NCBI RefSeq assembly: GCF_030269645.1
Contig: NZ_BSTR01000009.1
Coordinates: 62,001-126,000, forward strand
Direction: 5' to 3'
DNA from: Actinokineospora sp. NBRC 105648
GTDB lineage: Bacteria > Actinomycetota > Actinomycetes > Mycobacteriales > Pseudonocardiaceae
DNA: 64,000 bases
Shown here: positions 38,300 through 46,554 of the stretch, piece by piece
Layout: the number at the start of each line of letters is the position of its first letter
Numbering within the stretch: position 1 is the stretch's first letter
The notes under the pieces: model-generated
Databases searched by the model: none
Told to the model about the DNA's origin: nothing
The model's input: the letters and a program-made list of their open reading frames with translations, nothing else
Made by a program: the position numbers and the translations under genes

Positions 38300-39039
38300 G
38301 GCGCCGTCGCCAGGATGGTGTCGAGCCGCTGGGTGATCCGCTCGTTGTCGCTGGGCGCCAAGCTCAGCCAGTGGTCGTCGAGGATCACCAGGTAGCGGCC
38401 CGCCGCGGTGTCGAACCAGCACACCACCGGGTGTGCCCGCGAGCGGCCCGCGCTGACGCCGAACTGCCCGCCCGCGACCCGGGACTCGGCCAACTCGCCG
38501 AGCACGGCGTAGTCCGGGTTCGGCACACCGGACTCCAGGACGCCGGATCCCGGCCCGCTGTCCTCGCCGGTCAGCTCGGCCACCGCCACGGATACCGCGT
38601 GTCCAGGGCCGGGTTGTCCCGCGGGTAAGAGGTCGACCACCGCCCGCGGCAGCTGCGCGTGGCGCAGTTCGCGCAGTGTCACGGTGTCGTCGGCGTGCAC
38701 GACCGCCAGCGCGCCCGCGCCGTCACGCACCGCGCCCAGCGCTCGGAACGGTCCGCCCGGACCGAGCGCGGGTGAATCGGTCGGTAGGTGACCTACCGCG
38801 TCGACCGCGTAGCGCGGCGCGGCGAGCACGGTGAACAGATCGATGAGCAGTCCGTCCGGGCCTCGACCGGTCCACAGCCCGCGCTCCGCCAGGCCGTCGC
38901 GCACGCGCTCGGTGATCTTGGCACGCTCGGCCGCGGTAGCGCCGACGCTCGGCACGTCCAACGGGTAGGGCAGCCTGCCGAGCCGCTGCGTGGACCAGAG
39001 CACGTCGAACTCCTCGGTGCTGAGCCGGATCGCGGTCAC
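38296..39039 (-). CDS. EspG-like ESX chaperone
   Basis: 247 residues from GTG 39039 (GTGA overlap with the PPE-like gene). EspG proteins bind PPE partners in the cytosol and keep them soluble for ESX export. Typical features: RLSTEEFDVLWSTQRLGRLPYPL near the N-terminus, LAAPRYAVDAVG, the central LPRAVVDLLP and the C-terminal RSRAHPVVCWFDTAAGRYLV and SLAPSDNERITQRLDTIL. Its direct coupling to the PPE-like gene fits a chaperone-client pair. Confidence 0.88.
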   Translation of the reverse strand: MTAIRLSTEEFDVLWSTQRLGRLPYPLDVPSVGATAAERAKITERVRDGLAERGLWTGRGPDGLLIDLFTVLAAPRYAVDAVGHLPTDSPALGPGGPFRALGAVRDGAGALAVVHADDTVTLRELRHAQLPRAVVDLLPAGQPGPGHAVSVAVAELTGEDSGPGSGVLESGVPNPDYAVLGELAESRVAGGQFGVSAGRSRAHPVVCWFDTAAGRYLVILDDHWLSLAPSDNERITQRLDTILATAP

Positions 39040-40400
39040 TCGCGGACCCAGCTCTTGGGTGTGAACGTGGCGCCGATGACCGCGGGGGCCACCCGCTCCT
39101 CGTCCTCGAAGATCGACTCGCCCCGCACGTACGGCGCGGACTTGCGCTCCTTGTCCGGCTCACCCTTGCTCCCGCCGCCGCCCGCGCCGCCGGGGAAGCC
39201 CGACTGGCCCGCGCCCGGCTGGGCCCCGCGCGCCGGTGCGCCGCCTGGTTGGCCGGGTGCCCCGGCGACCACCCGGGCGCCAGACCCGGGACCGCTCTGC
39301 CGAGCCGCGCCGCCGGCCGGACCGCCTGTCGGGCCGAAGCCCGCGACCCCGGAGCCCCCGCCCGGCGAGCCCACGACGCCTGACCCGGGTCCACCCGGCC
39401 CCGGTCCGCCGAAACCCGTCGGGCCGAAGCCTGCTGGGCCGAAGCCGCCTGCCCCACCTGGGCCGAGTCCATTGGGGACAATCCCGCCGGGGCTGAAGCT
39501 GTTGGGGCCGAGGGATTGTGGCCCGCCCAGGGTAGAGGCCGAGACCGGCGGGAAGGTCGACGCCGTGCTGGTCGCGGTGTACTGCGGCGGGTACGGCGCC
39601 CCGGACCGGTCCGGCGGGGTCCACTCGCCGCCGGAGGCCGGGTCGAACAGGTCACCGGACAGCGCACCCTGGTCACCCGCCGTCAGGTCTTCACCGCCAC
39701 CCGACGGGTTGTCGAAAGCGTTCCCGCCCAACGGGTTGGTGCCGAGCGCGTCTGCACCGGCCGCGATGAGCCGCTCGCCCAGAGCCGTGGTGGCGCCCAG
39801 TACCGTGGTGTCGTTCGCCGTCGTGGGCAGGGCCGTGTCGGGCGGTAGGGCGAACACCGGCAGCGCCTCGTCGACCGCGCGCGAGTTGGTCTCCAGCTCG
39901 GTCATCACCTCGACGGCCCGCTCGTGGCCGGAGCGGGACAGCTCGTTCATCCGCTGCAAGTCCTGCAACGTGAGCAGGAAACCGCCGATGCCGCCGACAC
40001 CGAAGCTGCCGAACAGCACCGACGGCCAGCTGAACTCGACCGGTTCCGGCATGCTCGCGCGGGCCCGCTCGGCGTGCGCGCCCTGTTCGCCCAGCCGCAC
40101 CGAGATCGTGGTCGCCGTCGCGGCGGTCTCCCCGCCCCAGTCCGCGAGGGTCGTGGTCGAGGCGCGAGCGGCGGTCGCCGCCTCGCCCTGCCAACCGGAC
40201 TCGGTCCCGCGCACCGCCTCGGCGAACCGGGTCGCCGAGGAGACCATCGTCGCGCCGAGCTGCTCCCACTCGTGCGCCACGGCCGCGGTGGCGCCGGGGT
40301 CGAGGTCGGCGTGCACGGAGAAGTGCAGTTCCAGGTGCGAGCGCGCGGCCCAGTTCACCGGGTCGGTCAACACCAGGTCGGTCCCCATCCGGGCGCTCAT
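39036..40400 (-). CDS. PPE-like / WXG ESX substrate with Gly-Pro-rich tail
   Basis: 454 residues from ATG 40400, one base overlap (TGATG) with the upstream gene. The first about 180 residues are helical with a W-x-G motif (ESGWQGEAATAARASTT near residue 68) and the opening LTDPVNWAARSHLELHFSV, as in PPE-domain proteins of Pseudonocardiaceae. Residues about 250-420 are a low-complexity Gly/Pro/Ser tail with repeated GFGPTGFGGPGPGG-type units. The very end (KSAPYVRGESIFEDEERVAP) is less repetitive and could be the functional or export-related end. Probably secreted with the help of the EspG-like protein. Confidence 0.82.
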   Translation of the reverse strand: MSARMGTDLVLTDPVNWAARSHLELHFSVHADLDPGATAAVAHEWEQLGATMVSSATRFAEAVRGTESGWQGEAATAARASTTTLADWGGETAATATTISVRLGEQGAHAERARASMPEPVEFSWPSVLFGSFGVGGIGGFLLTLQDLQRMNELSRSGHERAVEVMTELETNSRAVDEALPVFALPPDTALPTTANDTTVLGATTALGERLIAAGADALGTNPLGGNAFDNPSGGGEDLTAGDQGALSGDLFDPASGGEWTPPDRSGAPYPPQYTATSTASTFPPVSASTLGGPQSLGPNSFSPGGIVPNGLGPGGAGGFGPAGFGPTGFGGPGPGGPGSGVVGSPGGGSGVAGFGPTGGPAGGAARQSGPGSGARVVAGAPGQPGGAPARGAQPGAGQSGFPGGAGGGGSKGEPDKERKSAPYVRGESIFEDEERVAPAVIGATFTPKSWVRE

Positions 40401-40876
40401 CAGGCGTCCACCGTCCGCAGGGACCAGGCGCGTTCGTGGTCGGTGTCCTGGTAGTCCGCCATCGCGCTCGTGACGGCCGTCGTCGCCGCGGCCAGCACCT
40501 CGACGTAGCGGCGCAGCACGACCACGAACGAGGTGTCGTCGCTTTCCGCGCGGCGGCGGAACTTCCCCGCCATCGCGACGCCGATGTCGTTGCGACCCAG
40601 GGGAATCGAGCACGCCAACGCCTGCGCGCGCTCCAGCCAGCCGTTCGCGTCGTCGGACTGCCCGCGCAGTGCGGAGACCAGCCGCGCGCCTGCTCCCGGC
40701 TCGATCGTGACCCGTCCCGCGCGGATGTCGTTCGTCAGCGCGACCACGCCGCTGATCGCCGCCCGCATCGCGGCGCCGCGCAGCGCGGTCGCCCCATCGG
40801 AGAGGGGAATGACCTGCGGCGCCTCGACCACTGGGTCGTCCGCGGCCGTCTCGATCTCGGGTTCGAAGTCTTGCAC
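40400..40876 (-). CDS. Unknown helical protein of the ESX-type operon
   Basis: 158 residues from GTG 40876 with AAGGAG four bases upstream. Predicted mostly helical, no signal peptide. Stretches such as LRGQSDDANGWLERAQALA, VAMAGKFRRRAESDDTSF and YVEVLAAATTAVTSAMADYQ look like a helical hairpin, the general shape of ESX substrates or their partners, but no W-x-G is present. Position between two ESX-type genes suggests a partner of the PPE-like protein. Confidence 0.65.
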   Translation of the reverse strand: MQDFEPEIETAADDPVVEAPQVIPLSDGATALRGAAMRAAISGVVALTNDIRAGRVTIEPGAGARLVSALRGQSDDANGWLERAQALACSIPLGRNDIGVAMAGKFRRRAESDDTSFVVVLRRYVEVLAAATTAVTSAMADYQDTDHERAWSLRTVDA

Positions 40877-40891
40877 GGTTCTCCTTGCCGG

Positions 40892-42127
40892 TCAGGGGTG
40901 ACGGGGGTTGTCGCGCTGGGCCTGCCTGCCCCGTTCGGCGGACCACTTGATGTCCGAGAGCTCGACCACGCCCTTGGTGACCGCCTTGCCGACCCAGCCG
41001 ATCCACTCCTTGGAGCTGTCCAGGTCGGCGGTCTTGCGCAGCCACGGGTAGTGCTTGGCCAGCAACGCGTTGGTCTTGATCCGCTCCTCGCCGCGCTTGA
41101 GCAACGCCCAGGAGTTGGGCGCGCGCGTCTTGAGCACGTGCTCGTGGTACTTGAGCCAGGGCCCGGAATACGGCTTGGGCGGCGTTGGCGGTGGTTTCGC
41201 CACCGGTGTGGTCACCGAGGTGAGCGACGGCGTCCTGGTGACCGGCCGGACCGTGACCGGCGCGACCGTGGACGCCGTGGTGGTGGACGCGGTGGTGGTG
41301 AGCGGTGCCGTCGTGGTCCGGACCGGGGTCGGTGGGCGGGTGGTCCCGGCGGCGCCCGCGCTGCCCGGCCGCACCTGGCCGGTCTTCGACAGCGAGGTCA
41401 TCCGGGCCGCCGAGCGGCTCATCAGACCCATCGCCTTGGCGATCTTGGCGAACGCCGCGCCGAGGACCGTGGCCATCCGCACGCCCAACCAACCCAGGAA
41501 CCCCACGATCGAGGTGCCGCCGGTGATCGGGGCCAGCGCCAGCGCGGTGAGACCGGCCGCGATGGCGTCGCCGACCAGTGTGGTGATCAGGTCGCGGACC
41601 AGCGAGCGCACCACCGACACCGCCGCCGCGCACCCGTGCACGATGTAGCCGATGGTCTCCGTGGTCGCCGCCAGGGCCCGCAGCTCCAGGTGGTGGAACT
41701 TCATCGCCGGCTTGCAGCTCTCCGCCGCCAAGCCCTGCCAGGGGTCGATCACCGACCGGCCCGCGTCGAACCGGGCGTCGACCTCGGTGAAGGTCTCGGC
41801 CAGCGCGTGCGTGTTCTGCGCGACCAACTGTGCCTGGTCGGGATCGCCCGCGACCCAGGTGAGCAGCGTCCTGGTCGGCTCGAAGTGCTCCACCACCCAG
41901 CCCAGGCCCGCCGAGATCAGCGAGCCAAACGGGTTGAACACGAACTTGACCACGTCGAAGGCCAGCGCGACCACGTCCACGCCGATCTCCACGCCGAGCC
42001 GGGCGACGTCCTCGCCCTGCGCGGCCCGGATCGCGCCGATGTCCCCGATCAGGTTCGCGCCGGAGTCGAAGATCCCCGCGCCCGCCGTCGCGCTGGTCCG
42101 CGGCGCGGTCAGGTTCGGGGTGGTCAC
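40892..42127 (-). CDS. WXG-containing membrane effector-like protein
   Basis: 411 residues from ATG 42127 (ATGA overlap with the EspC-like gene). A W-x-G motif is present at Trp130-Gln-Gly132 (SVIDPWQGLAAESCKP) within a helical ESX-type domain. Two hydrophobic zones (about 48-85 and 160-235, with LVGDAIAAGLTALALAPITG) could enter membranes. A Thr/Pro-rich linker (about 260-325) leads to a basic C-terminal domain of about 85 residues (WLKYHEHVLKTRAP, RIKTNALLAKHYPWLRKT, IKWSAERGRQAQRDNP). The modular order resembles polymorphic secreted effectors, but I recognise no toxin fold and no immunity gene. Confidence 0.7.
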   Translation of the reverse strand: MTTPNLTAPRTSATAGAGIFDSGANLIGDIGAIRAAQGEDVARLGVEIGVDVVALAFDVVKFVFNPFGSLISAGLGWVVEHFEPTRTLLTWVAGDPDQAQLVAQNTHALAETFTEVDARFDAGRSVIDPWQGLAAESCKPAMKFHHLELRALAATTETIGYIVHGCAAAVSVVRSLVRDLITTLVGDAIAAGLTALALAPITGGTSIVGFLGWLGVRMATVLGAAFAKIAKAMGLMSRSAARMTSLSKTGQVRPGSAGAAGTTRPPTPVRTTTAPLTTTASTTTASTVAPVTVRPVTRTPSLTSVTTPVAKPPPTPPKPYSGPWLKYHEHVLKTRAPNSWALLKRGEERIKTNALLAKHYPWLRKTADLDSSKEWIGWVGKAVTKGVVELSDIKWSAERGRQAQRDNPRHP

Positions 42128-42432
42128 GCGGTGGTGAAGCTGTCGGCGGCGTCGAGGTCGGTGCCGACGTACCGCGCGACGATCGCGCGCAGCTCGTCGG
42201 CGTCGTGGCGCAACTTCGCCGACCGCTGGGCGCAGGACTGCTCCAGGCTGTCCATCGCGATGTGGGCGACGCCGCCGAACACCTGGCCGAGCAAGTAGCC
42301 CCAGGCCTGCGGGGCCCAGTGGTCACCCATCCGGGCGGCGGTGTCGCGCACCCAGGTCGCGGCTTCGTCGAGGGTGCCCGCCATCGCGGTCAGGTCGGCC
42401 GGGGACACCCGGACCTGCTGGGGGTTCGTCAT
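42124..42432 (-). CDS. EspC-like ESX protein
   Basis: 102 residues from ATG 42432 with GAGAGGGA just upstream. Helical, small, opening RVSPADLTAMAGTLDEAATW and with DHWAPQAWGYLLGQVFGG in the middle; this pattern fits the ESX-1 secretion-associated EspC family rather than classic WXG100. The start lies 20 bases behind the anti-sigma stop without a terminator, so the gene should be read from the sigma operon promoter. Confidence 0.8.
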   Translation of the reverse strand: MTNPQQVRVSPADLTAMAGTLDEAATWVRDTAARMGDHWAPQAWGYLLGQVFGGVAHIAMDSLEQSCAQRSAKLRHDADELRAIVARYVGTDLDAADSFTTA

Positions 42433-42452
42433 CTTCCCTCTCAAGTGGACAG

Positions 42453-43343
42453 TCAGGGGCGGGCGGAGATGTAGCGGGTGCCGTCGGCGCCGACGACCTC
42501 GACCGCGGCGACGGCGCCGAGCCGGACCGCCGCGGCTCCGCTCAGCTGGGCGGGCGCGGGCGCCGAGACCCAGCTCGCGGCCTGTTCCCGTACACCGCCG
42601 GTGGTGACCACGACGAGCGCGCAGCGCTTGCCGTCGGGAACCCCGGTGACCGTCGCGGTCACCCGCACCCAACCGTTCTCCGAGGTCAGCGCGGCGGTCA
42701 GTCGGACACCGGTCGTCGGGTCGGTGCCGAACACCTCGGTGGGCGGCAGCGCCTGGGCCGGTGGTGGCACCTCGGGGGGAGGCGGGGGACTGGTCGTCGT
42801 CGGAGTGGTGGTCGGGGTGCTGCTCACCGCGGTCGGTTCCGCTGCCGCGGTCGGGCTGGTGCTGGTCGGGTGGCTCGCACGCGGTGGTGTCGCGGTGCGG
42901 GATGTCGGGTCAGCGGGCCGCGCGGCCGAGTGGGTCGTCGCGGCGGCGGTTGGTTCCCGTCCGACGGACGGCTGCTGCGGCGGTTGCTCGGCGACCGCGC
43001 GCTCGGGCGCCGACCGCCCGACGAGCACACCGACGCCCACCGCGGCGGCGACCACCACTCCGGCGGCAGCCGCGGTCAAGATCCGCACCCGGGTTCGCCG
43101 GGCCCCGGCCTCCGCGCGGACTTGCCGCAGCGTCCGCCGCAGCAGCAGGTCGTCGGTGGGCCTGGTGCGCAGCAGGGCCTCGGGTGGCAGCGCCTCGGCC
43201 AGCTCCAGCATCGCCCGCACCGCGTCCAGTTCGACTCGGCAGGGCGCGCAGCCCGCCAGGTGCAGCTCGGTCACGCGGCGCTCCTCGTCGTCGAGCACGC
43301 CCAGCGCGTACGCGCCGAGCGGCGGGCAGCCCCGGGTGCTCAT
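42453..43343 (-). CDS. Membrane anti-sigma factor with zinc (ZAS) domain, copy 2
   Basis: 296 residues from ATG 43343 (ATGA overlap with sigma copy 2). His28, Cys32 and Cys35 sit exactly as in copy 1 (LHLAGCAPCRVEL). A membrane helix (about 88-110, AGVVVAAAVGVGVLVGR) is followed by a Pro/Thr/Ser-rich linker of about 80 residues and the external RskA-like domain (GWVRVTATVTGVPDGKRCAL). The long linker, absent in copy 1, may reach into the cell wall. Expected to hold sigma copy 2 and thereby the ESX-type genes silent. Confidence 0.92.
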   Translation of the reverse strand: MSTRGCPPLGAYALGVLDDEERRVTELHLAGCAPCRVELDAVRAMLELAEALPPEALLRTRPTDDLLLRRTLRQVRAEAGARRTRVRILTAAAAGVVVAAAVGVGVLVGRSAPERAVAEQPPQQPSVGREPTAAATTHSAARPADPTSRTATPPRASHPTSTSPTAAAEPTAVSSTPTTTPTTTSPPPPPEVPPPAQALPPTEVFGTDPTTGVRLTAALTSENGWVRVTATVTGVPDGKRCALVVVTTGGVREQAASWVSAPAPAQLSGAAAVRLGAVAAVEVVGADGTRYISARP

Positions 43344-43882
43344 GCGGGGGTCCTCTCCGGTGCGCCCACCATCGCGAGCCGCAGCGCTTGGACCGCGTAG
43401 TGCGACCGGGACTTGACGGTGCCCGGCGTGATGCCCAGCGCGCGGGCCGCGTCCGCCACGCTCCGGTCGTGGAAGTAGATCTCCACCAGGACCCGGCGGT
43501 GGTCCTCCGAGAGCCGCTCGATGGCCGCCAGCACGCTCATCGAGTCGACGACGCGCTGCGCGTGGTCGACCAGCACCGGGTCGAAGGCGGGCGACTCGGC
43601 CACCTCCGCGGGCCGCGCGGACCGGGCCCTGACCCGGTCGATGACCAGGTTCCGGGTCACGGTGAACAGCCACGCGCGCACCGAGTCGGCGTTCGCCGCC
43701 AGCGCGCCCGCGTTGCGCCAGGCCCGCACGAGCGCCTCCTGCACCACGTCCTCGGCCGCCGCGCGGTCGCCGGTGAGCCGGGTCGCGTAGGCGAGCAGCG
43801 GTTGGCTGTGGTCCTCGTAGAGCGAGCGCACGAGTGCCTCGTCCGTCGAGGTCGTCTTGGCCGGGCCGAACAGCCTCGCCAT
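43340..43882 (-). CDS. ECF sigma factor (SigL/SigK-like), copy 2, heading an ESX-type operon
   Basis: 180 residues from ATG 43882 (AGGGAG upstream). Regions 2 and 4 are complete (LLAYATRLTGDRAAAEDVVQ, VRAWLFTVTRNLVIDRVR, LSEDHRRVLVEIYFHDRSV, LGITPGTVKSRSHYAVQ). It shares long identical blocks with copy 1, including TGDRAAAEDVVQE and VVDSMSVLAAIE. First gene of a run of eight genes on the minus strand. The promoter upstream is almost the same as that of copy 1, so the two sigma factors may cross-talk. Confidence 0.93.
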   Translation of the reverse strand: MARLFGPAKTTSTDEALVRSLYEDHSQPLLAYATRLTGDRAAAEDVVQEALVRAWRNAGALAANADSVRAWLFTVTRNLVIDRVRARSARPAEVAESPAFDPVLVDHAQRVVDSMSVLAAIERLSEDHRRVLVEIYFHDRSVADAARALGITPGTVKSRSHYAVQALRLAMVGAPERTPA

Positions 43883-43922
43883 CCCCGACTCCCTGTCCTC
43901 CGGCGTGCGGTGGGCCTCCCTG

Positions 43923-43955
43923 CTGACACGGATGGCGGGGCGTGCCGGTTCGAAG
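43923..43955 (-). promoter_or_regulatory. ECF-type promoter of sigma copy 2 and the ESX-type operon
   Basis: On the minus strand CTTCGAACC (43955-43947), 16 bases and CGTGTCAG (43930-43923), identical in both blocks and spacing to the promoter of copy 1 while the spacers differ. The -10 lies 40 bases before the start codon. Confidence 0.78.
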
Positions 43956-44024
43956 TGGAGCGCAGCTGTTGTCCAGACCACACGGGACAACCGCGGCGGC
44001 GGCTCCGCGCGTCTCGGGCGCGTT

Positions 44025-45218
44025 CTAGTTGCGGTCCAACAACATCCCGACGCCGAGCCCGGCGGCGCCGCTGACCCCGGCCACGCCGAACCGGCCCGCC
44101 CGGCGCTCCAGCTCCGCCACGCAGCCGCCCACCATGATCGCGCCGGTGGCGCCGAGGGCGTGCCCCATCGCGATGGTGCCGCCGGAGGGGTTGAGCCGCT
44201 CCGGGCCCACGTCGAGGTCGCGGCGCAGCCGCAGGCACAGCGCGGCGAACGCCTCGGCGAACTCGAACACGTCGACCTCGGCGGGCAGCACGTCCGCCCG
44301 GAGCATGGCGCGCTCCATCGCCGCCTGCCCCGCGGTCAGCATCGTCACCGGGTCGTGCGCGACCACCGACGACGCCACGATCCGCGCCCGCGGCGCCAGA
44401 CCGAGCACCCGGGCGGCGCGGTCGTCGCCGATCAGCAGCAGCGCGGCGCCGTCGGCCAGGGCGGGGGAGGTGCCGACGGTGTGCAGGTGCTCGATGCGCT
44501 CGGGCCAGGCCCGGCTGGACAGCGCCAGCTCGTCCTGGCCGTCGGCGCCGATCCCGGCGAACGCGGGCGGCAGCGCGGCGAGGGCGTCGCGGCTGGTGTC
44601 CGGGCGGACCAGTTCGTCGTGGTCGAGCCCGCCGAGCGGGACCACGACGTCGTCGAACGCGCCCGCCCGCCACGCCGCGGCGGCCTTGTGCTGGGACTCC
44701 AGCGCGTAGCCGTCGAGGTCCTCGCGGGTGTACCCGTCGATGGTGGCGTTGAGGTCGGCCGCCACGCCCATGTGCACCGACCCGGTGCGCCGCACCACTT
44801 CCACATCAGTCCACAGTGGAGCGCGATCGGCGAACACCGGCACCCGGGAGCCGCTCTCCACTCCGCCGGCCACCGCCAGACCGAGCTCGCCGCCGCGGAT
44901 CCGGGCCGCGACCTGGGCGACCGCGTCGATGCCGGAGGCGCAGAACCGGTTGATCGTCAGCCCGGGGACCCCGTCGCCCCAGCCCGCCAGCAGCGCCGCG
45001 GTCCGGGCGAGGTTGCCGCCCTGCTCGCCGACCTGCGACGCGCACCCGAGGACGACGTCCTCGACCGTGCCCGGGTCGAGCGCGGGGACGCGGTCGGTCA
45101 ACGCGCTCAGCAGCCCGGTGACCAGGTCGAGCGGGGTCAGGTGGTGCAGTCCGCCGCGCGCGCTCGCCCGGCCGCGGGCGGTGCGGACGTAGTCGAGCAC
45201 GTACACCTCGCCGCGCAC
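44025..45218 (-). CDS. Thiolase (acetyl-CoA C-acyltransferase)
   Basis: 397 residues from GTG 45218 with AGGGGG upstream. Nucleophile Cys in LTINRFCASGIDAVAQV near residue 91, then GGVESGSRVPVF, the N-E/H region VFEFAEAFAALCLR and the C-terminal GHALGATGAIMVGG. It should cut 3-ketoacyl-CoA or run in reverse. Divergent from a second, SCP-x-type thiolase across a 111-bp gap with a perfect inverted repeat, so both are likely under one regulator. The motif order at the C-terminus lacks the usual final Cys-x-Gly: VSGAAGLGVGMLL stands in its place, which could weaken activity. Confidence 0.9.
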   Translation of the reverse strand: MRGEVYVLDYVRTARGRASARGGLHHLTPLDLVTGLLSALTDRVPALDPGTVEDVVLGCASQVGEQGGNLARTAALLAGWGDGVPGLTINRFCASGIDAVAQVAARIRGGELGLAVAGGVESGSRVPVFADRAPLWTDVEVVRRTGSVHMGVAADLNATIDGYTREDLDGYALESQHKAAAAWRAGAFDDVVVPLGGLDHDELVRPDTSRDALAALPPAFAGIGADGQDELALSSRAWPERIEHLHTVGTSPALADGAALLLIGDDRAARVLGLAPRARIVASSVVAHDPVTMLTAGQAAMERAMLRADVLPAEVDVFEFAEAFAALCLRLRRDLDVGPERLNPSGGTIAMGHALGATGAIMVGGCVAELERRAGRFGVAGVSGAAGLGVGMLLDRN

Positions 45219-45267
45219 CGCACACCCCCTTCGAACACCCCTCCGCCGGAGCCTGGCCTGGTCACTC

Positions 45268-45301
45268 TGCCAGTTGTAGTCTCGTTTTCCCGGGACTGGC
45301 A
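45268..45301. promoter_or_regulatory. Candidate operator in the divergent thiolase promoter
   Basis: TGCCAGT (45268-45274) and ACTGGCA (45295-45301) are perfect 7-bp half-sites, 20 bases apart, in the middle of the divergent gap. The spacing suits a dimer or two dimers on one DNA face. The nearby double-HxlR protein is the obvious candidate ligand. Confidence 0.5.
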
Positions 45302-45329
45302 AGCAGCGCCGGGAAAGGGAGGGTGGCGC

Positions 45330-46538
45330 ATGGTCGCGGTGCTCGGCGGTTACCAGACCGACTTCGCCAGGAACCTCACCCGAGCCGGTGGCGAGGTGTC
45401 CGACCTGGTCGCGGAGGTCGTCGAGGGCACGCTGGCGGCGGCCGGGACCGGGCCGGGGGAGGTCGGCGTGATCCACGTCGGCAACGCGTTCGGCCAGCTG
45501 TTCACCGGCCAGGGCCACCTCGGTGCGATGCCCGCCACAGTGTGCGACGAGCTCTGGGGCGTGCCCGCGTCCCGGCACGAAGCGGCCTGCGCCTCCGGCG
45601 GGGTGGCGCTGCTGGCGGCGATGGCCGACCTGGAGTCCGGCCGCTACGACCTGGCCCTGGTGCTCGGCGTCGAGATCGAGCGGACGGTGTCCGGCGACCA
45701 GGCCGCGCGGCACCTGGGCGCGGCGGCCTGGGTCGGGCACGAGGGGGCGGGGGCCACCTACCTGTGGCCGCACATGTTCGGCGAGCTCGCCGAGGAGTAC
45801 GACCGCCGCTACGGCCTCGACGGCGCGCACCTCAACGCCATCGCCGAGCTGAACCTGCGCAACGCCCGGGCCAACCCCAACGCCCAGACCCGCGCCTGGA
45901 CCTTCCCCGCCGCGGGCTTCACCGACGACGACACCGCCAACCCGGTCGTCGAGGGCCGGGTGCGCAGGCAGCACTGCAGCCAGGTCACCGACGGCGCCGC
46001 GGGCGTGGTGCTCGCCTCCTACCGCTGGCTGCGCGAGCACCGCCGCCCGGGCATCTCCCGGGTGCTGGGCTGGGGCCACCGCACGGTCGGCCTCCCGCTG
46101 GCGGCCAAGCTCGCCCGCAGCGCCGACGAGCCCTACGTGCTCCCGCACGTGCGGCAGGCGATCCTGGACTCCTTCGGCCGCGCCGGTGTGTCCGATGTGG
46201 ACGACCTGGACGGCATCGAGGCGCACGACTGCTTCGCCATGTCGCAGTACGCGGCCATCGACCACTTCGGGATCACCGAGCCGGGCAAGTCGTTCACCGC
46301 GGTGGAGAACGGCGACCTGGAGATCGGCGGCCGGATCCCGGTGAACCCCAGCGGCGGGCTCATCGGCGGCGGCCACCCGGTCGGTGCCAGCGGTGTGCGG
46401 ATGGTGCTCGACGCGCACAAGCAGGTCACCGGCACGGCCGGGGCGTACCAGGTGGACGGTGCGAACCGGTTCGGCACGCTCAACATCGGCGGCAGCACCG
46501 CCACCACGGTCGCCTTCGTCCTGGGCGGCGCCAACTAG
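45330..46538 (+). CDS. SCP-x-type thiolase (acetyl-CoA acetyltransferase)
   Basis: 402 residues from ATG 45330 (GGAGGG upstream). Belongs to the lipid-transfer-protein-associated thiolases: nucleophile region RHEAACASGGVALLAAMADL, then the long GLDGAHLNAIAELNLRNARA, HDCFAMSQYAAIDHFGI and the C-terminal NPSGGLIGGGHPVGASGVRM. These enzymes often act on branched or ring-derived side chains, as in sterol breakdown. First gene of an operon with a carotenoid oxygenase and a regulator. Confidence 0.92.
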   Translation: MVAVLGGYQTDFARNLTRAGGEVSDLVAEVVEGTLAAAGTGPGEVGVIHVGNAFGQLFTGQGHLGAMPATVCDELWGVPASRHEAACASGGVALLAAMADLESGRYDLALVLGVEIERTVSGDQAARHLGAAAWVGHEGAGATYLWPHMFGELAEEYDRRYGLDGAHLNAIAELNLRNARANPNAQTRAWTFPAAGFTDDDTANPVVEGRVRRQHCSQVTDGAAGVVLASYRWLREHRRPGISRVLGWGHRTVGLPLAAKLARSADEPYVLPHVRQAILDSFGRAGVSDVDDLDGIEAHDCFAMSQYAAIDHFGITEPGKSFTAVENGDLEIGGRIPVNPSGGLIGGGHPVGASGVRMVLDAHKQVTGTAGAYQVDGANRFGTLNIGGSTATTVAFVLGGAN

Positions 46539-46554
46539 GCAGGGGGAGTCCACA

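Noticed and set aside
40436..42298. 620-codon plus-strand frame opposite the ESX-type genes
   Set aside because: Shadow of the minus-strand genes, rich in Arg, Gly and His without motifs.
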